This document shows, piece by piece, positions 6,898 to 16,616 of a stretch of DNA of 64,000 nt. The translations under genes and the position numbers were made by a program. The stretch is from Flavivirga aquatica (GTDB lineage Bacteria > Bacteroidota > Bacteroidia > Flavobacteriales > Flavobacteriaceae), in the NCBI RefSeq assembly GCF_001747085.1, contig NZ_MDJD01000028.1, positions 62,001-126,000 on the forward strand, given 5' to 3'. Numbering within the stretch: position 1 is the stretch's first letter; each line of letters begins with the position of its first letter. The notes below the pieces were generated by a model. It did not search any database. It was not told the DNA's origin and saw only the letters and a list, made by a program, of their open reading frames with translations.

Positions 6898-8544
6898 TTA
6901 ACCATTCATAGAAATTAGAAATTCTTCGTTATTTCTAGTTTGTTTAAAACGTTCATTTATAAATTCCATAGCTTCTACTGGGTTCATGTCTGCAAGGTAT
7001 TTACGCATTACCCACATACGTTGAATAGTATTACTATCTAATAATATATCATCTCTTCTTGTACTTGATGAAGTAAGGTCAATGGCAGGGAAAATTCTAC
7101 GGTTAGAAATTTTTCTATCCAATTGAAGCTCCATGTTACCTGTTCCTTTAAATTCTTCAAAGATAACTTCATCCATTTTAGAGCCTGTTTCTGTAAGCGC
7201 AGTTGCAATAATGGTTAAAGATCCTCCATTTTCAATGTTTCTTGCAGCTCCAAAGAATCGTTTTGGTTTGTGTAATGCATTAGCATCGACACCACCACTT
7301 AATATTTTTCCTGAGGCTGGTTGTACTGTATTATATGCTCTGGCTAAACGTGTAATGGAGTCTAAAAGAATAACAACATCATGCCCACATTCTACTAAGC
7401 GTTTTGCTTTTTCAAGAACAATATTTGCAATTTTTACGTGTTCGTGTGCTTCTTTATCAAAAGTAGATGCAATAACTTCTCCTTGCACGTTACGCTGCAT
7501 ATCTGTAACTTCTTCTGGACGTTCATCTATAAGTAATATCATTTGATATACTTCTGGATGATTTGCTGCTATAGCATTAGCTACATCTTTAAGTAGCATG
7601 GTTTTACCTGTTTTAGGTTGTGATACAATCATACCACGTTGTCCTTTACCTATGGGAGCAAACAAATCCATGATTCTAGTAGAAATAGTACTTTGTTTTT
7701 CTGCTAAATTGAATTTTTCTTGAGGAAACAAAGGTGTTAAATGCTCGAAAGATACACGATCTCTTACTACATTAGGACTTTGACCATTAATTTTACTCAC
7801 CTTAATTAAAGGGAAATATTTTTCGCCTTCTTTGGGAGGACGTACATGTCCTAAAACGGTGTCACCTGTTTTTAAACCAAACAATCTAATTTGTGATTGA
7901 GATACATAAATATCATCTGGTGATGATAGGTAGTTGTAGTCTGATGAACGCAGAAAACCATAACCATCTTGCATGATATCTAATACGCCTTCGCTTTCAA
8001 TAATCGCATCAAACTCATAGTCTGGCTCTCTATATCGGTTTCTATTATCTTTATTACCTTTATCTATATTGCCATTTTTTTGATTTTTGTGTATGCTCTT
8101 TTGTTGGCTTCTAGGGTTAGGCTTTGGTTGATTATCGGTTTGAGGTCTTGGTCTTGGGGTATTAACGGGTTTTTTTACCTCTTTCTTTTGCTTTTGAGGA
8201 GGAGCAATGTTTTCTTTTGCTTCAACCTTTATTTCTTCTTTTATTTCTTCTATAGGGGCTTTTTCTTCGCTTTTTATAGACGTATTTTTTACAGGTTTTT
8301 GAACACGTTGCCTAGGTTTTCTAGGTTCGGGTTTTTTTTCTGTTTTAATTTCTTCTTTCTTTTCTGCTGGTTCAGTAGGAGAAACAACAGCTTTGACTGC
8401 TTTAGGATCTGTAGCTTGTTGATCTAGTATTTGATATACTAAATCTAATTTTTTTAATGAACGATATTTAGGAACGTTCAGTTTTTTTGCAATCTCTTGT
8501 AAGTCAGAGAGTTTCTTTTCTTTTAATTGTGAAATTTCAAACAT
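6898..8544 (-). CDS. rho: Transcription termination factor Rho
   Basis: A 548-residue hexameric RNA-DNA helicase that terminates transcripts using ATP. The N-terminal Rho_N helix bundle (residues 5-45) is followed by an insert of about 120 residues rich in Lys, Pro, Glu and Gln, as is normal in Bacteroidota and longer than the roughly 420-residue enterobacterial protein. The cold-shock-like RNA-binding domain ([14 protein letters not shown]) and the RecA-like core follow, with Walker [17 protein letters not shown] and [13 protein letters not shown]. It is divergent from the DUF4293 gene, and the initiator ATG sits in [15 protein letters not shown]. Confidence 0.98.
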   Translation of the reverse strand: MFEISQLKEKKLSDLQEIAKKLNVPKYRSLKKLDLVYQILDQQATDPKAVKAVVSPTEPAEKKEEIKTEKKPEPRKPRQRVQKPVKNTSIKSEEKAPIEEIKEEIKVEAKENIAPPQKQKKEVKKPVNTPRPRPQTDNQPKPNPRSQQKSIHKNQKNGNIDKGNKDNRNRYREPDYEFDAIIESEGVLDIMQDGYGFLRSSDYNYLSSPDDIYVSQSQIRLFGLKTGDTVLGHVRPPKEGEKYFPLIKVSKINGQSPNVVRDRVSFEHLTPLFPQEKFNLAEKQSTISTRIMDLFAPIGKGQRGMIVSQPKTGKTMLLKDVANAIAANHPEVYQMILLIDERPEEVTDMQRNVQGEVIASTFDKEAHEHVKIANIVLEKAKRLVECGHDVVILLDSITRLARAYNTVQPASGKILSGGVDANALHKPKRFFGAARNIENGGSLTIIATALTETGSKMDEVIFEEFKGTGNMELQLDRKISNRRIFPAIDLTSSSTRRDDILLDSNTIQRMWVMRKYLADMNPVEAMEFINERFKQTRNNEEFLISMNG

Positions 8545-8729
8545 TGACGTTTAATTGAATATTTATGTTGAATACAAATTTGAGTAATTCTGAAAAAAAA
8601 TGATTTTTATTCTGAAGAATTAACCACTTGTTTTAGCGGTTGTTGTGAATTATTAATGCAATTATACAACTTTATTTTAATTTTTTACATTAATTCTACT
8701 ATTTTTGCTGTCTAGTTTTTAAAATATTT

Positions 8730-9140
8730 ATGTTACAACGTATTCAAACTATCTATCTTTTATGTGCTGCTGGTGTTTCAGCAGGATTAATTTTTGTACT
8801 CCATTTATGGGTTACAAATGAAGGTATAAATGTGTTTGCTAAAGATGATATACTTTACTTAGGATTATTTTTAGGTTCTGCCTTATTATCTTTAATAACT
8901 ATTTTTATGTACAAAAACAGGAAGTCTCAATTTGTTTTGGGGCGACTTAATATCATATTAAACTTTATTTTATTAGGATTTTTTGTATATCTATCTCTAA
9001 ATATATCTGGAGAAACGGCGGTTTCTGAGAAAGGTATTGGGATGTTTCTTCCTATTGTTTCTATCGTGTTTTTGGCTTTAGCTAATAAGGCCATCAAGAA
9101 GGATGAAGATCTCGTAAAATCTGTAGATCGATTACGATAA
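8730..9140 (+). CDS. DUF4293 family membrane protein
   Basis: This 136-residue protein has four hydrophobic helices (about residues 7-28, 43-62, 70-92 and 103-122) and a basic C-terminus ending KSVDRLR. The start MLQRIQTIYLL is typical of DUF4293, an inner-membrane family of Bacteroidota with no known role that is commonly found divergent from rho, as here. It is a single gene ending at a strong hairpin terminator. Confidence 0.85.
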   Translation: MLQRIQTIYLLCAAGVSAGLIFVLHLWVTNEGINVFAKDDILYLGLFLGSALLSLITIFMYKNRKSQFVLGRLNIILNFILLGFFVYLSLNISGETAVSEKGIGMFLPIVSIVFLALANKAIKKDEDLVKSVDRLR

Positions 9141-9170
9141 ACCTAACATCTTAGTAGTATTAGTGCGTGA

Positions 9171-9200
9171 GCCCAAGGTGAAGATCTTGGGCTTTTTTTT
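9171..9200 (+). terminator. Rho-independent terminator
   Basis: GCCCAAG / CTTGGGC around an 8-base loop, followed by eight T residues. Confidence 0.85.
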
Positions 9201-9347
9201 GAAATTCTATTTCGAAATTATGAGTAGTATTATTTAAAATAATAAGAGGAACTAATCTAATATCATTGAAGCGTTAGATTTTAGTTTAACGAGATTGTCT
9301 CTTTTTGTTATTATTAATTGGACTAATATTGATAAAACTTATTAGAG

Positions 9348-9842
9348 TTACCTTTTTTGAAATTCAATAACTTCTAAATTGTCAATTTTACTACCATCAA
9401 TAGTAAAACGTAACATAGTACGAACTTTATGAAACCCATGTTTGCCTACCGCACCAGGATTCATGTGTAATAGGTTTAGTTTTTTATCAGGCATTACTTT
9501 TAATATATGTGAGTGTCCGCTAATAAATAACTTTGGGGGATTAGCTTTAATTTCATCACGTACTCTTACATTGTAAGCGTTTGGGTATCCACCAATATGT
9601 GTTATCCAGACATCAACACTTTCACACATAAAGCGATTGTTTTCAGGGAATTCTATACGTATTTTTGCTTCATCAATATTGCCATAAACCCCTTTTAATG
9701 GTTTTAGAGCTTTTATAGCATCTGTTACTTTTAAATCGCCAATATCTCCAGCATGCCACACTTCATCTACTTGTTTTATATATTTTAATATATCATTATC
9801 GATATAACTATGTGTGTCTGAAAGGAGTAATATTCTAGTCAT
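9348..9842 (-). CDS. YfcE/MJ0936-type metallophosphoesterase
   Basis: A 164-residue calcineurin-like phosphoesterase. The five metal-binding blocks are visible: SDTHSY near the N-terminus, HAGDIGD, YGNID, a His-containing THIGGYP segment, and SGHSHI followed by HMNPGAVG. Short single-domain members of this family hydrolyse phosphodiesters with two divalent metals; the physiological substrate is not predictable. Length and motifs are complete. It is transcribed divergently from truA. Confidence 0.9.
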   Translation of the reverse strand: MTRILLLSDTHSYIDNDILKYIKQVDEVWHAGDIGDLKVTDAIKALKPLKGVYGNIDEAKIRIEFPENNRFMCESVDVWITHIGGYPNAYNVRVRDEIKANPPKLFISGHSHILKVMPDKKLNLLHMNPGAVGKHGFHKVRTMLRFTIDGSKIDNLEVIEFQKR

Positions 9843-9992
9843 AGTATTTTTTTATAAAATCTATTACTTTGCTATTATGTAATAGATTTTTAATGTAATA
9901 TGGGTTTAATAAATAATTAAGATTCTAGCCTTCTCAGGATTAACAAAACTGCTATCTTTGTTATTTCAACAAAAGTATTAAAACAGGTTGGA

Positions 9993-10037
9993 ATGAGCTT
10001 CGAAAAATATTACGGTAATTATTATAATTGTCGATAG
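9993..10037 (+). CDS. Possible 14-residue Tyr-rich leader peptide before truA
   Basis: ATG at 9993 opens a 14-codon frame (MSFEKYYGNYYNCR) closed by TAG at 10035, 29 bases before the truA ATG and 33 bases after a -7-like box TATCTTTG at 9953-9960. Four of the 14 residues are Tyr. It may be translated as a leader, or may be chance. Confidence 0.25.
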   Translation: MSFEKYYGNYYNCR

Positions 10038-10066
10038 CCTATTATGTCTCACTCCTTAAAAATAAT

Positions 10067-10810
10067 ATGAAGTATTTTATAGAGCTTTCTTATAAGGGTA
10101 CTGCTTATCACGGTTGGCAAAATCAACCAACTGCTTTGTCTGTTCAAGAAGTTATTGAGAAAGCACTATCAACATTGTTAGGGGAGCAAGTTAGTATTAT
10201 GGGAGCAGGACGTACAGATGCAGGAGTTCATGCTAAGCAAATGTATGCGCATTTTAATACGGATGCTATTTTTGATGCTGTTAACATTGTTTTTAAACTG
10301 AATTCCTTTTTGCCAAAAGACGTTGCTATACATGCAATTTTTAAAGTAAAAGAAGATGCACATTCACGTTTTAATGCTTTAAGTAGAACCTATTTATATA
10401 GAGTAACATTAAAAAAAAATGTGTTTACATTTAATGATGTTTTTTATGTAAAGCAAGCTTTGGATGTTGATAAGATGAATAAAGCTGCAAAAATTTTGTT
10501 TGAATACAAAGATTTTCAATGCTTTTCAAAAAGTAATACCGATGTGAATACTTATAACTGTGATATTATGAAAGCCGAGTGGTTTTTTAAAGATGATGAG
10601 CTTCATTTTGTTATTAAAGCCAATAGGTTTTTAAGAAATATGGTTAGAGCCATAGTTGGTACTATGATTAATATAGGATTAGGTAAAGTAAGTGTTGAAA
10701 GTTTGCATACTATTATACAATCTAAAAGCAGGAGCCAAGCAGGATTTTCTGTGCCTGCAAATGGATTGTATTTAATTGACGTTGAATATCCTGAAGATAT
10801 AAAAATATAA
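10067..10810 (+). CDS. truA: tRNA pseudouridine(38-40) synthase TruA
   Basis: TruA converts uridines 38-40 of the tRNA anticodon stem-loop to pseudouridine. The ATG at 10067 begins MKYFIELSYKGTAYHGWQNQ, the normal family start; the frame is open further upstream to a TTG at 10028, but the extra residues are not conserved-looking. The catalytic Asp lies in GAGRTDAGVHA, and LSRTYLYRV and NRFLRNMVRAIVG are further signatures. The length of 247 residues is standard. The stop abuts the ABC exporter ATG at 10811, implying one operon. Confidence 0.96.
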   Translation: MKYFIELSYKGTAYHGWQNQPTALSVQEVIEKALSTLLGEQVSIMGAGRTDAGVHAKQMYAHFNTDAIFDAVNIVFKLNSFLPKDVAIHAIFKVKEDAHSRFNALSRTYLYRVTLKKNVFTFNDVFYVKQALDVDKMNKAAKILFEYKDFQCFSKSNTDVNTYNCDIMKAEWFFKDDELHFVIKANRFLRNMVRAIVGTMINIGLGKVSVESLHTIIQSKSRSQAGFSVPANGLYLIDVEYPEDIKI

Positions 10811-12580
10811 ATGAGTAAAACAAAAGAAAGTATTTTTGATTTTAAGTTGTTTAAACGACTTTTTGAGTATATAAGACCTTATAAAACTGTGTTTTTTGGA
10901 CTTAATATATTAGTTGTTTTATCAGCTATATTTAGTGCAGCAACTCCTTACTTAACGAAGTACGCCGTAGATGATAGTATTACAAATAAAGACGCAAAGG
11001 ATTTTTTGTTTTATATTATAATTATGCTTACTGTTTTAATACTTCAAACAGTATTTCAACTGGTATTTATATATTATGCTGCTTGGTTAGGGCAGAATTT
11101 AGTGATGGATGTTCGTGTGAAATTATTTAATCACTTGCTTCGTTTTAAAATGAAATATTATGATAATTCTTCTGTAGGTGTTCTTATAACTAGAGCCGTA
11201 ACAGATATGGAACGTATAGCAGATATTTTTGGACAAGGATTCTTCATGATTTTTAAAGACTTACTAGCTATGGCTGTAGTGTTTGGAGTGATGATGTATA
11301 TTAATTTTAAGTTGAGTCTTATTGTTTTTATTATGCTTCCATTATTGCTTTATGCAACTCGTATATTTCAAAAATATATGAAAAAAGCTTTTGAAGAAGT
11401 AAGAACTGAAGTTTCTAATTTAAATTCATTTGTTCAAGAACGATTAACTGGTATGAAAATATTACAGTTATTCACTCGTGAATCTATTGAATATGAGAAT
11501 TTTAAATCGATTAATGGACGACATAAAAAAGGATGGATTAAGACTGTTTGGTATAATTCTATTTTTTTTCCATTAGCAGATTTATCTGCATCTATAACTA
11601 TAGGTTTAGTAGCTTGGTATGGCGGTTTAAATGTGGTATTGGAAAATGGTACTGTTTCTCAAGGTGATTTGATTGCCTTTATTATGTTTATTCCAATGTT
11701 GTTTAGACCGCTTAGGCAGATAGCAGATAAATTTAATACATTACAAATGGGAATGGTAGCAGCTAATAGGGTGTTTAGCGTATTAGATACTGTTTCTCAA
11801 ATAGATGATAAAGGAACTCATGTTGCTGAACATTTTAATGGAAGTATTAAATTTGATAAAGTTCATTTTAATTATGTAGAAGACGAAGAGGTTTTAAAAG
11901 GTATTTCCTTTAATGTAAATGCTGGAGAAACTATAGCTATTGTTGGGGCTACTGGAGCAGGAAAATCTACGATTATTAATTTATTAAATCGTTTTTATGA
12001 AATTAAAGAAGGTGTTATTTCTGTAGATGATGTTGATATAAAAGATGTGACTTTAGAGTCGTTGAGAACTCAAATTGCAGTAGTGCTACAAGATGTATTC
12101 TTATTTGCAGATACTATTTTAAATAATATTACATTAAATCATCCTGAAATTACCGAAACTCGAGTACAACAAGCTGCTAAAGATATAGGGATTCATGATT
12201 TTATTATGACATTACCAGATGGTTATCATTATAATGTTAAAGAACGAGGCGCAATGTTATCGTCTGGTCAACGTCAGCTTATTTCATTTTTAAGAGCGTA
12301 TGTAACTAATCCTAGTATTTTGGTTTTGGATGAAGCAACGTCTTCGGTTGATTCGTATTCTGAGCAACTTATCCAAAACGCTACAGATAAAATAACAAAA
12401 GGACGAACATCTATTATTATTGCTCATAGATTAGCAACGATTAAAAAAGCAGATAAAATTATTGTTATGGATGCAGGTGAAATTGTTGAACAAGGTACTC
12501 ATGATGAACTTCTTAAAAAAGAGAATGGTTATTATAAGAATTTATACGAAGTACAATTTTTAAAGGAGGAGGTAGTTTAA
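10811..12580 (+). CDS. MsbA-like ABC exporter (fused membrane and ATPase domains)
   Basis: A 589-residue half-transporter that would dimerise to export lipids, peptides or drugs. Six transmembrane helices occupy about residues 20-310. The ATPase domain follows with Walker A GATGAGKST, signature LSSGQRQ, Walker B ILVLDEATSS and the switch His in IIAHRLATI. The substrate is unknown; a lipid A-core flippase role is possible because Bacteroidota MsbA-like proteins look alike. The start codon follows the truA stop with no gap, so it is translationally coupled to truA. Confidence 0.93.
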   Translation: MSKTKESIFDFKLFKRLFEYIRPYKTVFFGLNILVVLSAIFSAATPYLTKYAVDDSITNKDAKDFLFYIIIMLTVLILQTVFQLVFIYYAAWLGQNLVMDVRVKLFNHLLRFKMKYYDNSSVGVLITRAVTDMERIADIFGQGFFMIFKDLLAMAVVFGVMMYINFKLSLIVFIMLPLLLYATRIFQKYMKKAFEEVRTEVSNLNSFVQERLTGMKILQLFTRESIEYENFKSINGRHKKGWIKTVWYNSIFFPLADLSASITIGLVAWYGGLNVVLENGTVSQGDLIAFIMFIPMLFRPLRQIADKFNTLQMGMVAANRVFSVLDTVSQIDDKGTHVAEHFNGSIKFDKVHFNYVEDEEVLKGISFNVNAGETIAIVGATGAGKSTIINLLNRFYEIKEGVISVDDVDIKDVTLESLRTQIAVVLQDVFLFADTILNNITLNHPEITETRVQQAAKDIGIHDFIMTLPDGYHYNVKERGAMLSSGQRQLISFLRAYVTNPSILVLDEATSSVDSYSEQLIQNATDKITKGRTSIIIAHRLATIKKADKIIVMDAGEIVEQGTHDELLKKENGYYKNLYEVQFLKEEVV

Positions 12581-12621
12581 TTTGACTTTATTTTTAGGTA
12601 ATTTTATTAGTCTATAAATAT

Positions 12622-13407
12622 TTAAGTTAAATCTTGTTTAATCATTAAATTAAGATGGTTGTTGTCTTTAAATACAACAAATTCACCGTCTTTGAAATAA
12701 GAAATATGTCCCGTTTCTTCACTTACAACTAATGCTAATGCATCCGTTTTTTCTGAAACACCAATAGCCGCTCTATGACGTAAACCAAAACGTTGAGGAA
12801 TATTCTTTTCGTTATTTAAAGGAAGGATAACACGAGTTGCTTTTACAATATTATTATTAACAATAATAGCACCATCGTGTAAAGGACTATTTTTAAAAAA
12901 GATACTTTCAATAATAGGTTGAGTAACTTTAATATTCATTTCATCTCCAGATGATGATAAAAAATCTAGGTTATTGTTACGTTCAAAAACAATTAACGCT
13001 CCTGTTTTTGATATAGACATTTTATTGCAAGCCGAAATAATAGCATCTACATCTGTTTCGTTAGTCGTTTCGGTTTTTAGAAAATTAAATTGTTTTAAGA
13101 ATTTACGGCGATTACTAAAATTTGTAGACCCAACCATGAGCAGGAACTTTCTTATTTCTGGTTGAAAAACAACAATTAATGCAATGATTCCTACTTTTAT
13201 AAAGCCACCAAAAATACTAGTAAGCAGCTCCATATTTAAAAAACCCGTTAGCCGCCATGCAGCATATATAATAATAATACCAATAAAAATATTAATAGCT
13301 ACAGTACCTTTAATTAGTTTGTAAACGTAGTAGAGAAGTAGTGCTACTAGAATAACATCTATAAAGTCTACAACTGTTAATTTAAAAAGGTCTTTAAAGA
13401 TTTCCAA
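12622..13407 (-). CDS. cdaA: Diadenylate cyclase CdaA (DacA)
   Basis: It makes the second messenger c-di-AMP from two ATP. Three N-terminal transmembrane helices (about residues 14-80) anchor the 261-residue protein, followed by the DisA_N catalytic domain with the signature motifs HDGAIIV and RHRAAIG and the substrate-contacting VVSEETGHIS. It is the usual membrane-bound form without CdaR next to it, as expected in Bacteroidota. It converges with the ABC exporter. In relatives folP lies directly upstream on the same strand; here folP is at 15008, with two plus-strand genes in between. Confidence 0.95.
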   Translation of the reverse strand: MEIFKDLFKLTVVDFIDVILVALLLYYVYKLIKGTVAINIFIGIIIIYAAWRLTGFLNMELLTSIFGGFIKVGIIALIVVFQPEIRKFLLMVGSTNFSNRRKFLKQFNFLKTETTNETDVDAIISACNKMSISKTGALIVFERNNNLDFLSSSGDEMNIKVTQPIIESIFFKNSPLHDGAIIVNNNIVKATRVILPLNNEKNIPQRFGLRHRAAIGVSEKTDALALVVSEETGHISYFKDGEFVVFKDNNHLNLMIKQDLT

Positions 13408-13729
13408 AAATAGTGTGTTTTTGTAAATTTAATAAAATATGGTTACATACAAACGAATTTAGTATTAGATGTAGAATCTAATTTTAATAAAAGGAATTAT
13501 TTACATATTTCTATGATGGAGTAACATATACCTATGATGTATAATGAATTTATTTGTTTTTATTTAAATAGGGAAATACCCCTTGAATAAAAAGGGAATT
13601 AACCTGTTATTGTTTGATATTCATGTATTTATATTTGTTGTGCTAATGTCTTATTAAGATATGCTTATATAAGTATAAGGCGATACCGAAAAGCCTTAAT
13701 AGAGTAGGTTATTAACACAAATATAAATC
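13408..13729. other. Intergenic region, no gene seen
   Basis: 322 bases of A+T-rich DNA between divergent cdaA and the secreted protease. Two copies of CTATGATG (13511-13518 and 13532-13539) are spaced 21 bases apart, and a 10-base palindrome CTTATATAAG lies at 13664-13673. Both could be regulatory; neither matches a motif I know. Confidence 0.35.
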
Positions 13730-14323
13730 ATGAAAACAAAATTTTTATTAATTTTAAAAGTGCTTATTATAGCTTTTTTTACCCAAAATTGTTGCTCGCC
13801 AAGTAAGGTTGTGGGGAGTATTAATAATACTTTAAAACCACAAGAAACAAATAATTGGTGTTGGGCAGCTACTACACAAATGATAGCGCAGAATGAAGGG
13901 AAAAGTGTATCGCAATGTGATTTGGCAAATCATAGATTTGGAAAAACCAACTGCTGTGATTTTCAAAATGATGGAACTAGTTGCCCAAAAACTAGTGATT
14001 GTAACAGTCCTGGATGGTTAGAGTTAGATTATGCTGGATTAAAATTTTCAGAATCTGAAACGGCATTAAGTTGGAGTAAATTAAAAAAATGTATTTACTG
14101 TTCTAAAGATGTACTTGGTTATGCATACGGTACTCCTGGTGTTGTAGGACATGTTCTTGTTATAAAAGGCTATATTACTGTAGCTAATACTAAATATGTT
14201 GTATTAAATGATCCTTGGGCGCCATGCGTAGGTTCTGAAAGACTAATTACATACGATACTTATGTAGACCCTCCGGGAAATAGAACACATTGGAGAACCT
14301 GGTATAGTATTAGTAAGAAATAA
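13730..14323 (+). CDS. Secreted papain-like cysteine protease (C39/C70-like)
   Basis: A 197-residue protein with an N-terminal hydrophobic leader ending in NCCS, so probably secreted or a lipoprotein. The catalytic triad is visible: Cys44 in NNWCWAATTQMI, His141 in GHVLVIKGY and Asn160/Asp161 in LNDPW. The NWCWAA block is typical of the papain-like family that includes AvrRpt2-type and C39-like peptidases. Nine or more other cysteines between residues 63 and 166 suggest disulfides. It is followed after 20 bases by another secreted protein of unknown type (14344), a likely partner or propeptide-like factor. The pair separates cdaA from folP on the opposite strand, consistent with insertion. 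Confidence 0.8.
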   Translation: MKTKFLLILKVLIIAFFTQNCCSPSKVVGSINNTLKPQETNNWCWAATTQMIAQNEGKSVSQCDLANHRFGKTNCCDFQNDGTSCPKTSDCNSPGWLELDYAGLKFSESETALSWSKLKKCIYCSKDVLGYAYGTPGVVGHVLVIKGYITVANTKYVVLNDPWAPCVGSERLITYDTYVDPPGNRTHWRTWYSISKK

Positions 14324-14343
14324 TAATATTAAAAACATTAACA

Positions 14344-14964
14344 ATGAAAAATTTAACAATTTATATAAGTTCATTAATCATTTTGCTAACCACTTCATTA
14401 CATGCTCAGAATGATTCGTTAGAGAAAGTAATAGAAAAAGGAAAAAATGATTTGATAGAAATTTTAAGAACTTCGAAAGATCAATTTAATTTTGGAATTT
14501 CACCTGAAGCTTTGGAACAATCAAAATCAGCATCTCAAATTGTTTATAAAGAAATTAATATCAAAAGGTTATTAGATTATAATGGACAAGGAATAGATGG
14601 CATAATTTCAAAAGAACAAAAATTAATAATACCTTTTGTAAATAATTCTAAAGTTATAGCAACAATAGGTGTTGTTAGAAGTGGTAAAGTTACAGAGCTT
14701 ATTAATCATCGATATCGTAATGAATTAAGTGAATTACCTAATGATATTAAGGATAGAGGTTTTGAAAATATTAACATTGTTTATGTTCCTAATTTAAATA
14801 CCATAGTATATATGGATGATAATAAAAGTTATACTTCGTATAAAGGCCGTAATATAAGAGAAGCTATTTCAACTGAAAAACTTATAACAGAATTGAAAGT
14901 TGATGCGCAGTCATTTCAAAAGAAATATGGTGATAAAATTAAAGAAGGAAAACTTTTAAATTAA
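14344..14964 (+). CDS. Secreted protein of unknown function, partner of the cysteine protease
   Basis: 206 residues with a clean signal peptide (cleavage after SLHAQ, about residue 22). The mature part is helical at first, then alternating beta segments with a charged C-terminus (KKYGDKIKEGKLLN). I recognise no domain or catalytic motif. The 20-base gap from the protease gene and the shared terminator at 14975 imply co-transcription. Inhibitor, chaperone or substrate-binding roles are all open. Confidence 0.6.
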   Translation: MKNLTIYISSLIILLTTSLHAQNDSLEKVIEKGKNDLIEILRTSKDQFNFGISPEALEQSKSASQIVYKEINIKRLLDYNGQGIDGIISKEQKLIIPFVNNSKVIATIGVVRSGKVTELINHRYRNELSELPNDIKDRGFENINIVYVPNLNTIVYMDDNKSYTSYKGRNIREAISTEKLITELKVDAQSFQKKYGDKIKEGKLLN

Positions 14965-14974
14965 AAAATTATAT

Positions 14975-15010
14975 AATAACCTTAGCAGGTACGTGTTAAG
15001 GTTATTTTTA
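14975..15010 (+). terminator. Terminator between the protease pair and folP
   Basis: AATAACCTTA and TAAGGTTATT pair across a 12-base loop and lead into TTTTATTTT. It may serve the convergent folP as well. Confidence 0.7.
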
Positions 15011-15829
15011 TTTTAGAGCTTGAACTAATTTAATACACTCTATAGCCTCCTTAACATCATGAACTCTTAAAATGGATGTGTTTTTTTGTAAAGCGATGGT
15101 ATTTAAAATGCTAGTTCCATTTAAAGCATCTTTAGCAGATGTTTTCAATATATTATAGATCATAGACTTTCTGGAAATACCAACAAGCAATGGTTTTTCA
15201 ATTATTTTAAAAAGCTCAAGCTTATTTAGTAATATATAATTCTGATCTAAAGTTTTAGCAAAACCAAAACCAGGATCAATAATAATATCAATAATTCCAG
15301 ATTTTTTAGCTTCTTCAATTCTTTGAGAAAAATAAAACAAAATATCATTAACCAGATTATTGTAAAGCGTTTGTTGCTGCATGGTTTGCGGTGTTCCTCG
15401 CATATGCATCATAATATAAGGCACCTTCAAAATACCAATAGTAGGTAGCATATTGGTATCTAATTGTCCCGCAGATATATCATTAATCATGGCAGCACCA
15501 GCTTCAACACATTGTTTTGCAATGTTACTTCTAAAAGTGTCAATAGAAAGTAAGGCGCTAGGGAATTCTTTTAAAATTAAACTTACAATGGGAAGTATTC
15601 TTTTTAGTTCATCAGTTTCGTTAACATGATCTGCATTGGGGCGTGAGCTATAAGCACCAATATCTATAAAAGTAGCGCCTTCATTTAACATTTGTTCAAC
15701 ATGAATAAGAATATCCTTTTCATTTTTATGAGCACCACCATCATAAAACGAATCTGGTGTAATATTTAATATCCCCATCACTTTAGGTAACGATAAATCG
15801 ATGAGTTTTCCCTTGCAATTAATTGTCAT
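15008..15829 (-). CDS. folP: Dihydropteroate synthase
   Basis: It condenses p-aminobenzoate with the pterin pyrophosphate in folate synthesis and is the target of sulfonamides. The TIM-barrel signatures are present: MGILNITPDSFYDGG near residue 20, DIGAYSSRP, SIDTFR, NDISAG, IIDPGFGFAK and LVGISRKS. At 273 residues it is full length. It is divergent from the DUF1599 gene, and its stop lies close to the terminator of the upstream protease pair. Confidence 0.97.
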   Translation of the reverse strand: MTINCKGKLIDLSLPKVMGILNITPDSFYDGGAHKNEKDILIHVEQMLNEGATFIDIGAYSSRPNADHVNETDELKRILPIVSLILKEFPSALLSIDTFRSNIAKQCVEAGAAMINDISAGQLDTNMLPTIGILKVPYIMMHMRGTPQTMQQQTLYNNLVNDILFYFSQRIEEAKKSGIIDIIIDPGFGFAKTLDQNYILLNKLELFKIIEKPLLVGISRKSMIYNILKTSAKDALNGTSILNTIALQKNTSILRVHDVKEAIECIKLVQALK

Positions 15830-16069
15830 ATCAAATTTTATTAGCCACTAATTCATAAATCTATTTTATAAAAATAGCTCGGTTTTTGTTTTTAAAGGCT
15901 TGATGAAACTAATTTATTAATAGATTATTGATACTATAGAATCAAAACCATGTAAAATTAAATATTTGAGCATTCATGGCAACATTTATACATTAAATAT
16001 TAAAGTTTGTATAAGAGGTTTTGAACTTTAAACTATTTAAGCGAAATTTACGCAAAATTCATTTTATTC

Positions 16070-16606
16070 ATGCAAGATACTTCAAAACAATATGATGCCG
16101 TTATAGATACCTGTAAAAGTCTATTTATAAAAAAAATGAGTGATTATGGAAGTGCGTGGAGAATACTTAGATTGCCATCGCTTACAGATCAAATTTTTAT
16201 AAAAGCGCAACGTATTAGAGGTTTACAAAAAAATGATGTTAGAAAGGTTGATGAGGGCGAGGTTAGTGAGTTTATTGGTATTATAAACTATTCTATCATG
16301 GCGTTAATTCAGTTAGAAAAAGGTGTGGTAGAACAACCCGATTTATCGACAGAAGAAGCAACCAATTTGTATACAGAAAAAGTAGCTATCACAAAAAAAC
16401 TCATGGAAGATAAAAATCATGATTATGGTGAAGCATGGAGAGATATGAGAGTAAGTAGTTTAACGGATTTAATTTTACAAAAATTATTACGGGTTAAACA
16501 AATTGAAGATAATAAAGGTAAAACAATAGTTAGTGAAGGGATTGATGCTAATTATCAAGACATTATTAATTATGCCATTTTTGCATTAATTCATTTAAAC
16601 GAATAA
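16070..16606 (+). CDS. DUF1599 family protein with two repeats
   Basis: 178 residues built from two similar halves. Each holds a KKMxDYGxAWRxxRxxSLTD-like block (residues about 22-40 and 111-130) and ends in a helix resembling NYSIMALIQLE or NYAIFALIHLN. DUF1599 is a soluble family of unknown function, conserved in Bacteroidota near folP and tpiA, as here. The duplicated halves suggest an internal pseudo-dimer. It is followed after 10 bases by the DoxX-type membrane protein gene, so it is the first gene of an operon running to tpiA. Confidence 0.85.
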   Translation: MQDTSKQYDAVIDTCKSLFIKKMSDYGSAWRILRLPSLTDQIFIKAQRIRGLQKNDVRKVDEGEVSEFIGIINYSIMALIQLEKGVVEQPDLSTEEATNLYTEKVAITKKLMEDKNHDYGEAWRDMRVSSLTDLILQKLLRVKQIEDNKGKTIVSEGIDANYQDIINYAIFALIHLNE

Positions 16607-16616
16607 AATATTATAG

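Noticed and set aside
8080-8427. 115-codon plus-strand frame opposite the rho N-terminal region
   Set aside because: It is the antisense of the Lys/Glu/Pro-rich Rho insert, giving an artificial Phe/Leu-rich product.
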